The notes beneath the pieces are model-generated. The model worked only from the letters and a program-made list of their open reading frames with translations. It was not told the origin of the DNA and searched no databases. A DNA stretch of 9,370 nucleotides from assembly GCA_020024395.1 (NCBI GenBank), contig JAHHTV010000051.1, positions 1-9,370 of the forward strand, read 5' to 3'. This document shows positions 1 through 6,868 of this stretch, one piece after another; position 1 is the first letter of the stretch, and every line of letters begins with the position of its first letter. The position numbers were made by a program, and so were the translations under genes. The stretch is from Anaerotignum sp. Its GTDB lineage: Bacteria > Bacillota > Clostridia > Lachnospirales > Anaerotignaceae.

Positions 1-55
1 GTAAGGCAACGGATTCTGATTCCGTCATTCGCAGGTTCGAATCCTGCTACCCTAG
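1..55 (+). tRNA. tRNA-Gln (anticodon CUG), 5' end outside window
   Basis: The window starts inside the D-arm. The anticodon stem is ACGGA (9-13) paired with TCCGT (21-25) around the loop TTCTGAT (14-20), which puts CTG at 16-18, so the tRNA reads the glutamine codon CAG. The T-arm is GCAGG (31-35) and CCTGC (43-47) around TTCGAAT (36-42). The 3' acceptor strand is 48-54 and the discriminator base is G55, as in other glutamine tRNAs. The CCA tail is not encoded, because the next bases are CTT, so it would be added by nucleotidyltransferase. The 5' acceptor strand cannot be checked here. The remaining 124 bases up to the convergent regulator gene hold T-rich runs (91-97 and 101-105) but no stem that I would call a terminator. 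Confidence 0.95.
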
Positions 56-179
56 CTTTAGCTTTTCGGAAGTCTGTATCAATCTGGCTTTTTTTGTTGT
101 TTTTATTATTCTTGGCAGTAAAATAATACCCGATTTCTTATTGGATTTTTGAAATGATATCAGAAAATAGAATGATAGA

Positions 180-803
180 TTATAGATGTTTGTCATAGTG
201 GATGTTTAGCCAGTGATATAACGCAGCAGTATCTCGATTGCGAATACTTTCTAATATGTTATCATGCTCTGCAATATTATTTTTGCGGTCGTCTTCCCCT
301 CTTTGGTGACTATGCAATGCCATCAAATAAAAAATGTCTTCCATACGTTCATATATAGAAAGAAGATATTTATTGTTTGTTGCTTTGACAATACATTTGT
401 CAAATAGCAATGCGTATTTTACAGACTCTGGAATGTTGCCCATAGCATGATATTGTTTTTGCATTTGCAGATGCTGCTCCATTTGTGCGACAACAACATC
501 CAATACATCTAATTTTATACATAAGTCATATGCACCATATAATACAACATAAATAGAGGATGAAATTTCATGAAAGCCTTCTTCGGAAAAAGAAATGACC
601 CTTGCCCCATTGTTTGGAACCATATCAATCAATCCATCTTGTGTTAACATCATCAATGCTTCCCGAATGGGAGAATTGCTGATGTTTAATTCCTCTGCTA
701 ATGTATCAATGTTTATTTTTTCGCCAAGTGCATATTCTTGTTGTAAGATTTTTTGTCTGATGATTTCATAGACTTGTGTTTTTAGACTTGTTTTTTTTAA
801 CAT
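180..803 (-). CDS. GntR family transcriptional regulator, FadR/FCD subfamily
   Basis: This is a DNA-binding regulator with a ligand domain. Residue numbers count from the upstream ATG at 812. An N-terminal winged helix-turn-helix (about residues 10-75) carries the GntR signature: ISNSPIREALMML followed by GLIDMVPNNGARV, including the P-N-x-G wing. The remainder (about 80-210) is a helical FCD-type ligand domain. FCD proteins usually bind a metal through a DxxxH pair and later histidines; here that pair reads A134 and D138, while H183 (in AEHDNIL) and H205 remain, so the site looks partly altered. Two start codons are possible. The purine run GAGGG lies only 2 nt from the ATG at 812 but 11 nt from the ATG at 803, so I prefer 803 (207 aa). 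The gene is divergent from yloU-yloV, and no metabolic gene next to it suggests its ligand. The family assignment is firm, but the regulated target is unknown. Autoregulation or control of the divergent unit is only an inference. Confidence 0.88.
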   Translation of the reverse strand: MLKKTSLKTQVYEIIRQKILQQEYALGEKINIDTLAEELNISNSPIREALMMLTQDGLIDMVPNNGARVISFSEEGFHEISSSIYVVLYGAYDLCIKLDVLDVVVAQMEQHLQMQKQYHAMGNIPESVKYALLFDKCIVKATNNKYLLSIYERMEDIFYLMALHSHQRGEDDRKNNIAEHDNILESIRNRDTAALYHWLNIHYDKHL

Positions 804-832
804 TTTTATCATCGCCCTCTTATGTTTTGGTT

Positions 833-860
833 ATTATCAGTGTTATTGTTATTATTTCAA
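833..860 (-). promoter_or_regulatory. Sigma-A-like promoter of the GntR regulator gene
   Basis: Read on the minus strand, TTGAAA (855-860) and GATAAT (833-838) are separated by 16 nt, and each differs from consensus at one position. The transcript would start near 826, giving a very short leader of about 14-23 nt. This also favours the downstream ATG at 803. Identified by eye only. Confidence 0.6.
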
Positions 861-910
861 ATTTTATACAAAATTGCAAGGTAAAATAAGGAAAATACAG
901 TTGTATGCAA
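860..910. promoter_or_regulatory. Candidate operator half-sites between gntR and yloU
   Basis: Two dyad-like elements lie in the divergent intergenic region. At 860-875, AATTTT and AAAATT flank ATAC and touch the -35 box of the gntR promoter. At 901-910, TTGTATGCAA is one base short of the palindrome TTGTATACAA and lies upstream of the yloU promoter. FadR-subfamily GntR proteins commonly bind short dyads built on GT..AC. The region is very AT-rich, so chance dyads are likely. The link to the neighbouring regulator is inference. Confidence 0.3.
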
Positions 911-937
911 AAAAATATTTCAAAACAAAACGAAAGA

Positions 938-946
938 TGATATAAT
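938..946 (+). promoter_or_regulatory. Extended -10 promoter of yloU-yloV
   Basis: TGATATAAT (938-946) is an extended -10 element with a perfect TATAAT at 941-946. The hexamer 17 nt upstream (TTTCAA, 918-923) is a poor -35, which extended -10 promoters tolerate. Transcription would begin near 953, about 59 nt upstream of the yloU start. Confidence 0.6.
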
Positions 947-1011
947 AAAAATATCTATATCTAAAAAGTTGATAGAAACATTCCAAAATAAAAGATTGGA
1001 GGTTGTAATAT

Positions 1012-1368
1012 ATGACAGCAAAACTGGAAAATGAATATGGTGTGATTAGTATTGACCATGAGGTGATTGCTAGAATTGCAGGCTATGCGGCTATCGAATG
1101 TTATGGGATTGTTGGTATGGCAGCAAAAAATGTCAAAGATGGTTTGGTACAGCTTTTGAAATTGGAAAGTTTGACAAAAGGGATTAAAATGCAGATACAC
1201 GCAAATAAAATTAGTTTGGATTTGCACATTATTGTGGAATACGGTACCAATTTTTCCGCCATTGCAGACAATATTATTAGTACAGTGAAATATTCTGTGG
1301 AAGAATATACAGGTCTTGCCGTGGAAGATGTGAATATCTTCGTGGACGGCGTGCGAGTGGACGGGTAA
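1012..1368 (+). CDS. yloU: Asp23/Gls24 (YloU-like) envelope stress response family protein
   Basis: This small protein of 118 aa has the usual Asp23/Gls24 layout. An N-terminal segment GVISIDHEVIARIAGYAA leads into ECYGIVGM, and the C-terminal part reads VEEYTGLAVEDVNIFVDGV. No signal peptide or membrane segment is visible. Family members are linked to cell-envelope homeostasis and, in some Gram-positives, are anchored to the membrane by partner proteins; the molecular role of the YloU branch is not settled. The start is well supported: GGAGG at 998-1002 lies 9 nt before the ATG. The gene is 19 nt upstream of the yloV/fakA gene, and this pairing is conserved across Firmicutes, which supports co-transcription and a link to lipid or envelope metabolism. 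The length is typical. Nothing looks truncated. Confidence 0.93.
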   Translation: MTAKLENEYGVISIDHEVIARIAGYAAIECYGIVGMAAKNVKDGLVQLLKLESLTKGIKMQIHANKISLDLHIIVEYGTNFSAIADNIISTVKYSVEEYTGLAVEDVNIFVDGVRVDG

Positions 1369-1387
1369 GAACAAGGAGGAACAAACG

Positions 1388-3061
1388 TTGAGTGTGACAA
1401 AATTGAATGGATACCGTTTGCAAAAAATGATTATTGCAGGTGCAAATGCTTTGATTGCCAATAAACAAACGGTAGATGCAATGAATGTATTTCCGGTACC
1501 TGACGGAGATACGGGAACAAATATGTCTTTGACTGTTTTGGCAGCGGCAAAAGAGGCGGAAAAAGGCGATGCATTGCGTGTGGATGATGTGACAAAACGT
1601 GCAGCAAGTGGTGCATTGAGAGGTGCAAGAGGGAACTCTGGTGTTATTACATCGCAGTTGTTGCGTGGATTTTCAAAAGGCTTGGAAGGCTTGGAAGAAG
1701 CAGGCGTAAAAGAATTGGCAGTGGCAATGGAACAAGGGGTAAAAACAGCATATAAAGCAGTGATGAAACCCAAAGAAGGTACCATTTTGACTGTGGCAAG
1801 AGCTTGTGCAGAAGCAGCAGAACAAGCTTGTCAAGAAACAAATGATATTGAATTGTTTTTGAAAAAAGTATTGGAACATGCACATATTGTGTTGAACCAA
1901 ACGCCAGATATGCTGCCTGTGCTGAAAGAAGCAGGCGTTGTGGATGCAGGCGGCAGAGGTTTGTTATATATTTTGGAAGGTTCTTTGGAGCATATTCACA
2001 CAGAAGAAGAAATTGCACTGGCAGAACCAACACAAGAAACAACACAAACATATGCAGCATTGGCATCTGTGGAAAATCAAAGTATTACATTTGGTTATTG
2101 TACAGAATTTTTTATCAATGTCAAACAGCCAGATGATGCAGTGATACAACAGCTTAAATCTTATTTGGGTACGATTGGTGATTCTGTGGTGTGTGTTAGC
2201 GATGATGAAATTATCAAAATTCATGTGCATACAGACCACCCAGGTTTGGCACTGGAAAAAGCGTTGACAATTGGTAGTTTGAGTGGTTTGAAAATTGATA
2301 ATATGCGGGAACAGCATAACAATATCATTGATTTTGCTGCACCTGCCAATGTGACAAAAAATACAACTATAAAAACAGAAGAAAAACAAAATATGCCAAA
2401 AAAAGACATTGGTTTTGTGGCAATATCCGCAGGAAGTGGATTGACAGCAATATTCCACAACTTGGGTGTGGACGAAGTGCTGGAAGGCGGTCAAACAATG
2501 AACCCCAGTACAGAAGATATTTTGAACGCTGTGGCAAAAGTGAATGCAGACAATGTGTTTATATTGCCAAATAATAAAAATATCATATTGGCAGCAGAAC
2601 AAGCAGCAGCGTTATCTGAAGATAAAAAACTGTATGTTATTCCAACAAAATCTGTGCCACAAGGGATTACAGCGATGTTCTGTCATGAAACAGATGCACC
2701 ACCAGAAGCTTTGGAGAAAACCATGAAAGAGGCGATACCAACGGTGACGACTGCGTCTGTGACATTTGCAGTGAGAGAAACTACCATTGGCGAAAAAGAA
2801 ATTCATGAAGGCGATATTTTGGGTATGCTGGAAGATGATATTGCAGTGGTTGGCAAAGATATCGCACAAACAACAAAAGAACTTTTGGCAAATGCCATTA
2901 CAGAAGATAGCGAAATGATTGGTATATATTATGGTGCAGATGTTTCTGAACAAGATGCAGCAGATATGGCAGCATATATTGAAGAAAATTATCCAGATTG
3001 TGAAGTGGAATTACAATCTGGTGGTCAGCCATTATATTATTATATTATTTCTGTGGAATAA
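1388..3061 (+). CDS. fakA: FakA/YloV-family fatty acid kinase (DAK2/DhaL domain protein)
   Basis: This 557-aa protein matches the length of the FakA/YloV family. FakA phosphorylates fatty acids held by FakB (DegV-type) carriers, giving acyl-phosphate for phospholipid synthesis; no fakB is present here. The N-terminal DhaL-type kinase domain (about residues 5-200) has the ATP/Mg motif NVFPVPDGDTGTNMS with acidic residues at D39 and D41. The middle domain has C238 in GYCTEFF and H279/H281 in IHVHTDHPG, residues that match the cysteine and histidine metal site described for S. aureus FakA. The C-terminal half (about 335-557) is DegV-like. The start codon is TTG at 1388, supported by AAGGAGG (1373-1379) 8 nt upstream; no ATG gives as good a fit. 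The gene sits 19 nt after yloU and probably shares its promoter. The family is firm. True fatty acid kinase activity in this organism is inferred from family and motifs. Confidence 0.9.
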   Translation: MSVTKLNGYRLQKMIIAGANALIANKQTVDAMNVFPVPDGDTGTNMSLTVLAAAKEAEKGDALRVDDVTKRAASGALRGARGNSGVITSQLLRGFSKGLEGLEEAGVKELAVAMEQGVKTAYKAVMKPKEGTILTVARACAEAAEQACQETNDIELFLKKVLEHAHIVLNQTPDMLPVLKEAGVVDAGGRGLLYILEGSLEHIHTEEEIALAEPTQETTQTYAALASVENQSITFGYCTEFFINVKQPDDAVIQQLKSYLGTIGDSVVCVSDDEIIKIHVHTDHPGLALEKALTIGSLSGLKIDNMREQHNNIIDFAAPANVTKNTTIKTEEKQNMPKKDIGFVAISAGSGLTAIFHNLGVDEVLEGGQTMNPSTEDILNAVAKVNADNVFILPNNKNIILAAEQAAALSEDKKLYVIPTKSVPQGITAMFCHETDAPPEALEKTMKEAIPTVTTASVTFAVRETTIGEKEIHEGDILGMLEDDIAVVGKDIAQTTKELLANAITEDSEMIGIYYGADVSEQDAADMAAYIEENYPDCEVELQSGGQPLYYYIISVE

Positions 3062-3070
3062 AAGCATAGA

Positions 3071-3098
3071 TTGCCAAAAAAGTGTTTTTGGATATAAT
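3071..3098 (+). promoter_or_regulatory. Sigma-A-like promoter upstream of recG
   Basis: TTGCCA (3071-3076) and a perfect TATAAT (3093-3098) are 16 nt apart, the best two-box promoter match I noticed in the window. The spacer holds most of a small inverted repeat, CCAAAAA (3074-3080) and TTTTTGG (3085-3091) with a 4-nt loop, which also overlaps the -35 box and could be an operator or simply chance in AT-rich DNA. Transcription would start near 3105, about 80 nt upstream of the recG ATG, inside the 5' arm of the hairpin that follows. Confidence 0.65.
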
Positions 3099-3100
3099 CA

Positions 3101-3144
3101 AAAGAGGGGAAATTTCTTTGATGTGGCAAAGAATTCTCCTCTTT
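3101..3144 (+). promoter_or_regulatory. Long hairpin in the yloV-recG gap: terminator or leader element
   Basis: The 5' arm (3101-3120) and 3' arm (3127-3144) enclose a 6-nt loop (ATGTGG). The outer stem is AAAGAGG with CCTCTTT and the loop-proximal stem is CTTTG with CAAAG; the middle is imperfect. A T-rich run (GTTGTTTT, 3145-3152) follows, so this can act as an intrinsic terminator for transcripts coming from yloV. Because the recG promoter lies just upstream, it could also work as a leader element: CCTCTTT (3138-3144) is equally complementary to AAAGAGG at 3169-3175, which overlaps the recG Shine-Dalgarno sequence. The structure is seen directly; either function is inference. Confidence 0.6.
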
Positions 3145-3184
3145 GTTGTTTTCTGAAATATATAGGAAAAAGAGGGAGAAAACG

Positions 3185-5227
3185 ATGGAACAAAAACAAT
3201 CGGTTTCTGTGTTGAAACAAGTTGGCGAACAACGGTTGAAAAAGTTAAAGCAGATGGGGATTGAAACAATTGGCGATTTGTTGACACATTATCCAAGAGA
3301 ATATAAAGACCGCAGTCGATTGGTCAAAATAGCGGATTTGTCCGAAACAGAAGAAAATACATTTATTGCTTATGTCAGAGGACAAGGAAAAGTGGCAAAA
3401 CATGGGAAATTGGTTGTCACACGTTTGAAGGTGTTTGATGAAACAGGGGAAATTAGTGTTGTATGGTACAATCAACCCTATATGAAAAATGCGTTGCAAA
3501 TGGGAGAAGCATATTTATTTACAGGTGTTTTGCAAAAAAAATATCGTACAAAAGAAGTGATTTCTCCCGAATATGAAAAAATAGGAGAGCATTTTGCAGG
3601 TGGGCGTATTGTGCCTGTGTATCCATCTGTAAAAGGCATTTCTCAAAAAATGCTGCGTGGATATTTGGAAACAGCATTGTCAGAAACACAAGGTACATTA
3701 GAAGAATATTTGCCAATGTGGCTGCGTAAAAAATATCATTTGGCAGAACGCAATTTTGCAATACAAAATATACATTTTCCACATACAGAACAGTCTTTTT
3801 ATGATGCAAGATATCGTTTGGTATTTGAAGAATTTTTTTTGTTGCAAACAGCATTGTTTTCATTGCGAGAAGTATGGAAAAATAGAGAAACTGGTATTAT
3901 GATGCAACATGCAGAGGCTTTGGAAGATTTTCAAAAACAGCTACCCTTTACCATGACGGACGCCCAAAAAAAAGTGTTGACAGAAATCAAAGAAGATTTG
4001 ACAAAAGGCGGCGTCATGAACCGATTGGTACAAGGGGATGTAGGGAGTGGAAAAACAGCTGTGGCAATGGCAGTTGCTTATTGGGTGGTACAAAATGGTT
4101 ATCAAGCGGTTTTGATGGCACCGACAGAGGTGTTGGCAGAGCAACACGAAAAATCATTTACAGAAATATTTGCAGATTTGGGGCTTTGTGTTGTGCTTTT
4201 GACAGGCAGTATGACGGCAAAACAAAAAAAAGAGGCACTGTCAAAAATTGCAGATGGTACAGCAAATATGATTATTGGAACGCATGCCGTTATACAACAA
4301 AGCGTTGTGTATCATAATGTTGGGATTGTCATTACAGATGAACAACATCGTTTTGGTGTCAAACAAAGAGGAATGTTAACAGAAAAGGGTGTTTCTCCGC
4401 ATGTGCTGGTTATGACAGCAACACCTATTCCCCGTACATTGGCATTGATATTGTATGGGGATTTGGATATTTCTGTGATTGATGCATTGCCACCAGGCAG
4501 AAAGCCCGTGGATACTTTGGCTGTGGATACATCATATCGAAAAAGGATATATGCTTTTTTGGAAAAAGAAGTAAAAGCAGGTAGACAAGTATATGTGATT
4601 TGTCCTATGATTGAAGAAAATGAAAAAATAGAAGTCGAAAATGTGCTTTCGTATACCGAAACATTGCAACAAACATTACCAAATTGTCGTGTGGTTTGTG
4701 TGCATGGTAAAATGAAAGGCAAGCAAAAACAAGAAATTATGGCAGATTTTGCAGCAGGAAATACAGACGTTTTGGTTTCCACAACAGTCATTGAAGTGGG
4801 TATCAATGTACCAAATGCAACGGTGATGCTCATTGAAAATGCAGAGCGTTTTGGTTTGGCACAGCTACATCAGCTACGTGGACGTGTGGGACGTGGTGCA
4901 GAAAAGTCCTATTGTATATTGGTCAGCGATGCCAAAAACAAAATAGCAAAAGAACGTTTACAGATTATGACAAAAACAACAGATGGTTTTGTGATTTCTG
5001 AAAAAGATTTGAAATTGCGTGGCCCTGGAGATTTTTTTGGCACAAGACAACATGGCTTGCCAGAATTGAAAATTGCAAATTTATATCAAGATACAGAGAT
5101 ATTGAAAACTTCTCAAAAAGCGGCGACAGAACTGCTTAAAAAAGACAATTTGCTCAAACAAACAGAACATTCTAAGCTGAAAAACTATATTTCGACATGG
5201 TTTGATGGGAAAACTTTGGAATTGTGA
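3185..5227 (+). CDS. recG: ATP-dependent DNA helicase RecG
   Basis: RecG is a superfamily 2 translocase that regresses stalled replication forks and drives branch migration of Holliday junctions. From the N-terminus there is a wedge/OB-fold region (about residues 55-150; FIAYVRGQG and later YLFTGVLQKKY). The helicase core follows, with Walker A in QGDVGSGKTA near residue 285, the DEQH box in TDEQHRFGVKQR near 385, motif III in MTATPIPRTLAL near 410 and motif VI in QLRGRVGRG near 562. The RecG-specific segment GPGDFFGTRQHGLPEL lies near 613. I chose the ATG at 3185, because GAGGGAG (3172-3178) lies 6 nt upstream and the product (680 aa) has the normal RecG length and N-terminus; an in-frame TTG at 3143 would add 14 residues inside the leader hairpin and has no good binding site. 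The gene follows yloV as in B. subtilis, but without sdaAB-sdaAA between them. Confidence 0.96.
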   Translation: MEQKQSVSVLKQVGEQRLKKLKQMGIETIGDLLTHYPREYKDRSRLVKIADLSETEENTFIAYVRGQGKVAKHGKLVVTRLKVFDETGEISVVWYNQPYMKNALQMGEAYLFTGVLQKKYRTKEVISPEYEKIGEHFAGGRIVPVYPSVKGISQKMLRGYLETALSETQGTLEEYLPMWLRKKYHLAERNFAIQNIHFPHTEQSFYDARYRLVFEEFFLLQTALFSLREVWKNRETGIMMQHAEALEDFQKQLPFTMTDAQKKVLTEIKEDLTKGGVMNRLVQGDVGSGKTAVAMAVAYWVVQNGYQAVLMAPTEVLAEQHEKSFTEIFADLGLCVVLLTGSMTAKQKKEALSKIADGTANMIIGTHAVIQQSVVYHNVGIVITDEQHRFGVKQRGMLTEKGVSPHVLVMTATPIPRTLALILYGDLDISVIDALPPGRKPVDTLAVDTSYRKRIYAFLEKEVKAGRQVYVICPMIEENEKIEVENVLSYTETLQQTLPNCRVVCVHGKMKGKQKQEIMADFAAGNTDVLVSTTVIEVGINVPNATVMLIENAERFGLAQLHQLRGRVGRGAEKSYCILVSDAKNKIAKERLQIMTKTTDGFVISEKDLKLRGPGDFFGTRQHGLPELKIANLYQDTEILKTSQKAATELLKKDNLLKQTEHSKLKNYISTWFDGKTLEL

Positions 5228-5238
5228 ACAGTTTGTTG

Positions 5239-5267
5239 TTGTATTTTTAAATTTTCTTTGATATACT
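5239..5267 (+). promoter_or_regulatory. Extended -10 promoter of the rsmD-coaD unit
   Basis: TTGTAT (5239-5244) and TATACT (5262-5267) are separated by 17 nt, and TGA at 5259-5261 makes an extended -10. A start near 5274 would leave a leader of about 36 nt before rsmD. The 82-base gap after recG shows no clear terminator hairpin, so read-through from recG is also possible. Confidence 0.55.
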
Positions 5268-5309
5268 AATGCATATGTGAAAATATAGATTGAATAAGGT
5301 GGTTAAAAT

Positions 5310-5870
5310 ATGCGTGTCATCGCAGGCTCTGCAAAAGGGCATAAACTGCAAACCATAGAAGGATTACATACAAGACCGACAACGGACAGAATAAAAGAAA
5401 CGTTGTTTAATATCATTGCGTTTGATTTGCCAGAATGTCGTTTTTTGGATTTGTTTTCAGGAAGCGGTGCCATTGGTATTGAGGCTTTGAGCCGTGGGGC
5501 GGCGTATGCTGTTTTTGTGGAACAATCAGCAGAATGTCAAAAAGTGATTGATGAAAATTTAGAACATACCAAATTGAAAGAAAATGCTATGATAATGCCT
5601 ATGACAGTGGAAATGGCACTTTATAAGCTTTCCATACAAAAAAAACAATTTGATATGATATTTATGGATCCGCCATATGCAGCAGATTTGACAAAAACAA
5701 CATTACAACACATTGCAGATGGCAATTTGTTGGCACAAAATGGGATTATAATTGTGGAACACAGTACAAAAAGTCAAATCATACCACCAACAGGTTGGTG
5801 TGTATATCGCAAAAAAGATTATAAAACAACAACCATTTCTTTTTTGTGTATGGAGGAAACGAAAGTATGA
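5310..5870 (+). CDS. rsmD: 16S rRNA (guanine(966)-N(2))-methyltransferase RsmD
   Basis: RsmD transfers a methyl group from S-adenosylmethionine to N2 of G966 (E. coli numbering) in 16S rRNA of the 30S subunit. The 186-aa protein begins MRVIAGSAKG, and the conserved TRPTTDRIKETLFN (residues 21-34) follows. The S-adenosylmethionine-binding glycine loop is FLDLFSGSGAIGIEAL (45-60), and the catalytic motif is DPPY at 120-123. The length is normal for the family. The ATG at 5310 has AAGGTGG (5296-5302) 7 nt upstream. The stop codon overlaps the start of coaD in the form ATGA (5867-5870), so the two are translationally coupled, as in the conserved ylbH-ylbI pair. No oddities are seen. Confidence 0.95.
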   Translation: MRVIAGSAKGHKLQTIEGLHTRPTTDRIKETLFNIIAFDLPECRFLDLFSGSGAIGIEALSRGAAYAVFVEQSAECQKVIDENLEHTKLKENAMIMPMTVEMALYKLSIQKKQFDMIFMDPPYAADLTKTTLQHIADGNLLAQNGIIIVEHSTKSQIIPPTGWCVYRKKDYKTTTISFLCMEETKV

Positions 5871-6346
5871 AAAAAGCAATATATGCAGGAAGTTTTGACC
5901 CTGTCACATTGGGGCATTTAGATATTATTGAAAGAGCTGCCAAACTATTCGATGTTTTGGTGGTGGCAGTTTTGGAAAATCCAAATAAAAAATCAATGTT
6001 CACTGTGGAAGAAAGAAAAATGCATTTAGAATTGGTGACAAAACATTTGGAAAATGTGCAGGTTGCTTCATTTTGTGGACTTCTGGCAGATTTTGCGGTG
6101 GAAATTGGTGCATCTGTGGCGGTGCGTGGTTTGCGGAATGCTGTGGATTTTGCGGCAGAATATCAAATGTATTTGATTAACCGCAAATTGGGAAAAGAAA
6201 TTGAAACCATTTTTTTGGCAGCAGATGAAGAACATTTGGCATTAAGTTCTACAAATGCAAAGGAAGTTGCTGTATTTGGTGGTAATATTGATTTTATGGT
6301 GCCAAAAGAAATACAACCTTTTGTTGTAAGGAAATATCAAAAATAG
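5867..6346 (+). CDS. coaD: Phosphopantetheine adenylyltransferase CoaD
   Basis: CoaD adenylates 4'-phosphopantetheine with ATP to give dephospho-CoA and pyrophosphate, the penultimate step of coenzyme A synthesis in the cytosol. The 159-aa protein has the nucleotidyltransferase signature AGSFDPVTLGHLDII with the TxGH motif at residues 14-17. RGLRN at 88-92 and the C-terminal LSSTNAKEVAVFGGN (126-140), the equivalent of the usual SSSxVKE motif, complete the active site. The ATG at 5867 is chosen because it gives the standard N-terminus MKKAIYAGSFDP; an upstream in-frame start near 5846 would add seven residues that encode the ribosome binding site. GGAGG (5852-5856) lies within the end of rsmD, 10 nt before the start. 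It overlaps rsmD by 4 nt and is followed 18 nt later by a coiled-coil protein gene. Confidence 0.96.
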   Translation: MKKAIYAGSFDPVTLGHLDIIERAAKLFDVLVVAVLENPNKKSMFTVEERKMHLELVTKHLENVQVASFCGLLADFAVEIGASVAVRGLRNAVDFAAEYQMYLINRKLGKEIETIFLAADEEHLALSSTNAKEVAVFGGNIDFMVPKEIQPFVVRKYQK

Positions 6347-6364
6347 AAAAAGGGAGGAGTAGGG

Positions 6365-6868
6365 ATGGAATCCGTGTTACAACTATTAGATGAATTGGAA
6401 GAAATATTGGATAACAGCCGTGCTGTGCCATTTAGCAATAAAGTTTCTGTGGATAAAGAAGAAATTTATGATATTATCAGTGAAATTCGTATGAAACTAC
6501 CAAATGAACTCAAACATTCAAAATGGGTGGTGGAAGAACGCAATAAAATATTGATTGATGCCCAAAAAGAAGCAGATGAAATTGTGAAAAATGCAGAAGA
6601 TAAAGTGTTGCGTTTGGTTGAGGACAATGAAGTGACTAAAAAGGCGTATGACCAAGCGGCTGCTATCATTGATTCCGCAAAAAAAACAGCAAAAGAAATG
6701 CGTTTGGGAGCAATTGAATATTCAGAAGGTATGCTTTCAGAAGCAGAAAGCAAATTGAAAGAACTAAAAGATGTGGTATATAGTGAAAGTATCAAAACAG
6801 ACGAATACTTTGCACAAACATTGGATATTTTGTCAGAGAATATACAAGAGCTGCGAATGAGCAGATAA
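6365..6868 (+). CDS. Uncharacterised soluble coiled-coil protein (ATP synthase subunit b/H-like)
   Basis: I do not recognise a named family with certainty. The 167-aa product is highly charged and largely helical. After a short N-terminal helix (about 1-18) and a variable linker, a long coiled-coil region (about 53-138) is rich in Ala, Glu, Lys and Asp (for example ILIDAQKEADEIVKNAEDK), the type of composition that makes automatic pipelines label such proteins as V-type or F0 ATP synthase subunits. It has no membrane segment, no signal peptide and no other ATPase gene nearby, so an ATP synthase role is unlikely. The ATG at 6365 has GGGAGG (6352-6357) 7 nt upstream. The position right after coaD suggests co-transcription with rsmD-coaD. 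From memory, similar proteins occur next to coaD in other Clostridia, but I cannot check this here. A scaffold or envelope-associated role is speculation. Confidence 0.85.
   Translation: MESVLQLLDELEEILDNSRAVPFSNKVSVDKEEIYDIISEIRMKLPNELKHSKWVVEERNKILIDAQKEADEIVKNAEDKVLRLVEDNEVTKKAYDQAAAIIDSAKKTAKEMRLGAIEYSEGMLSEAESKLKELKDVVYSESIKTDEYFAQTLDILSENIQELRMSR

Noticed and set aside
56..179. Possible terminator for the tRNA or the convergent regulator gene
   Set aside because: T-rich runs are present but I could not find a stable stem just before either of them.
961..1785. Long minus-strand open frame (274 aa) opposite yloU and the start of yloV
   Set aside because: It lies antisense to two genes with clear families and ribosome binding sites, has a Cys/Phe/Ile-rich unnatural composition and shows no domain motif; it is a codon-bias shadow.
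1964..2602. Minus-strand open frame (212 aa) opposite yloV
   Set aside because: The composition is dominated by Cys, Phe, His and Ile from reversed codons, there is no plausible start signal, and it sits wholly within fakA/yloV.
3143..3184. Upstream TTG start giving RecG 14 extra residues
   Set aside because: The extension lies across the leader hairpin and the true Shine-Dalgarno region, while the ATG at 3185 has GAGGGAG 6 nt upstream and yields the usual RecG N-terminus.
4312..4833. Minus-strand open frame (173 aa) opposite recG
   Set aside because: It is antisense to the conserved helicase core, which explains the lack of stops; no ribosome binding site or motif supports it.
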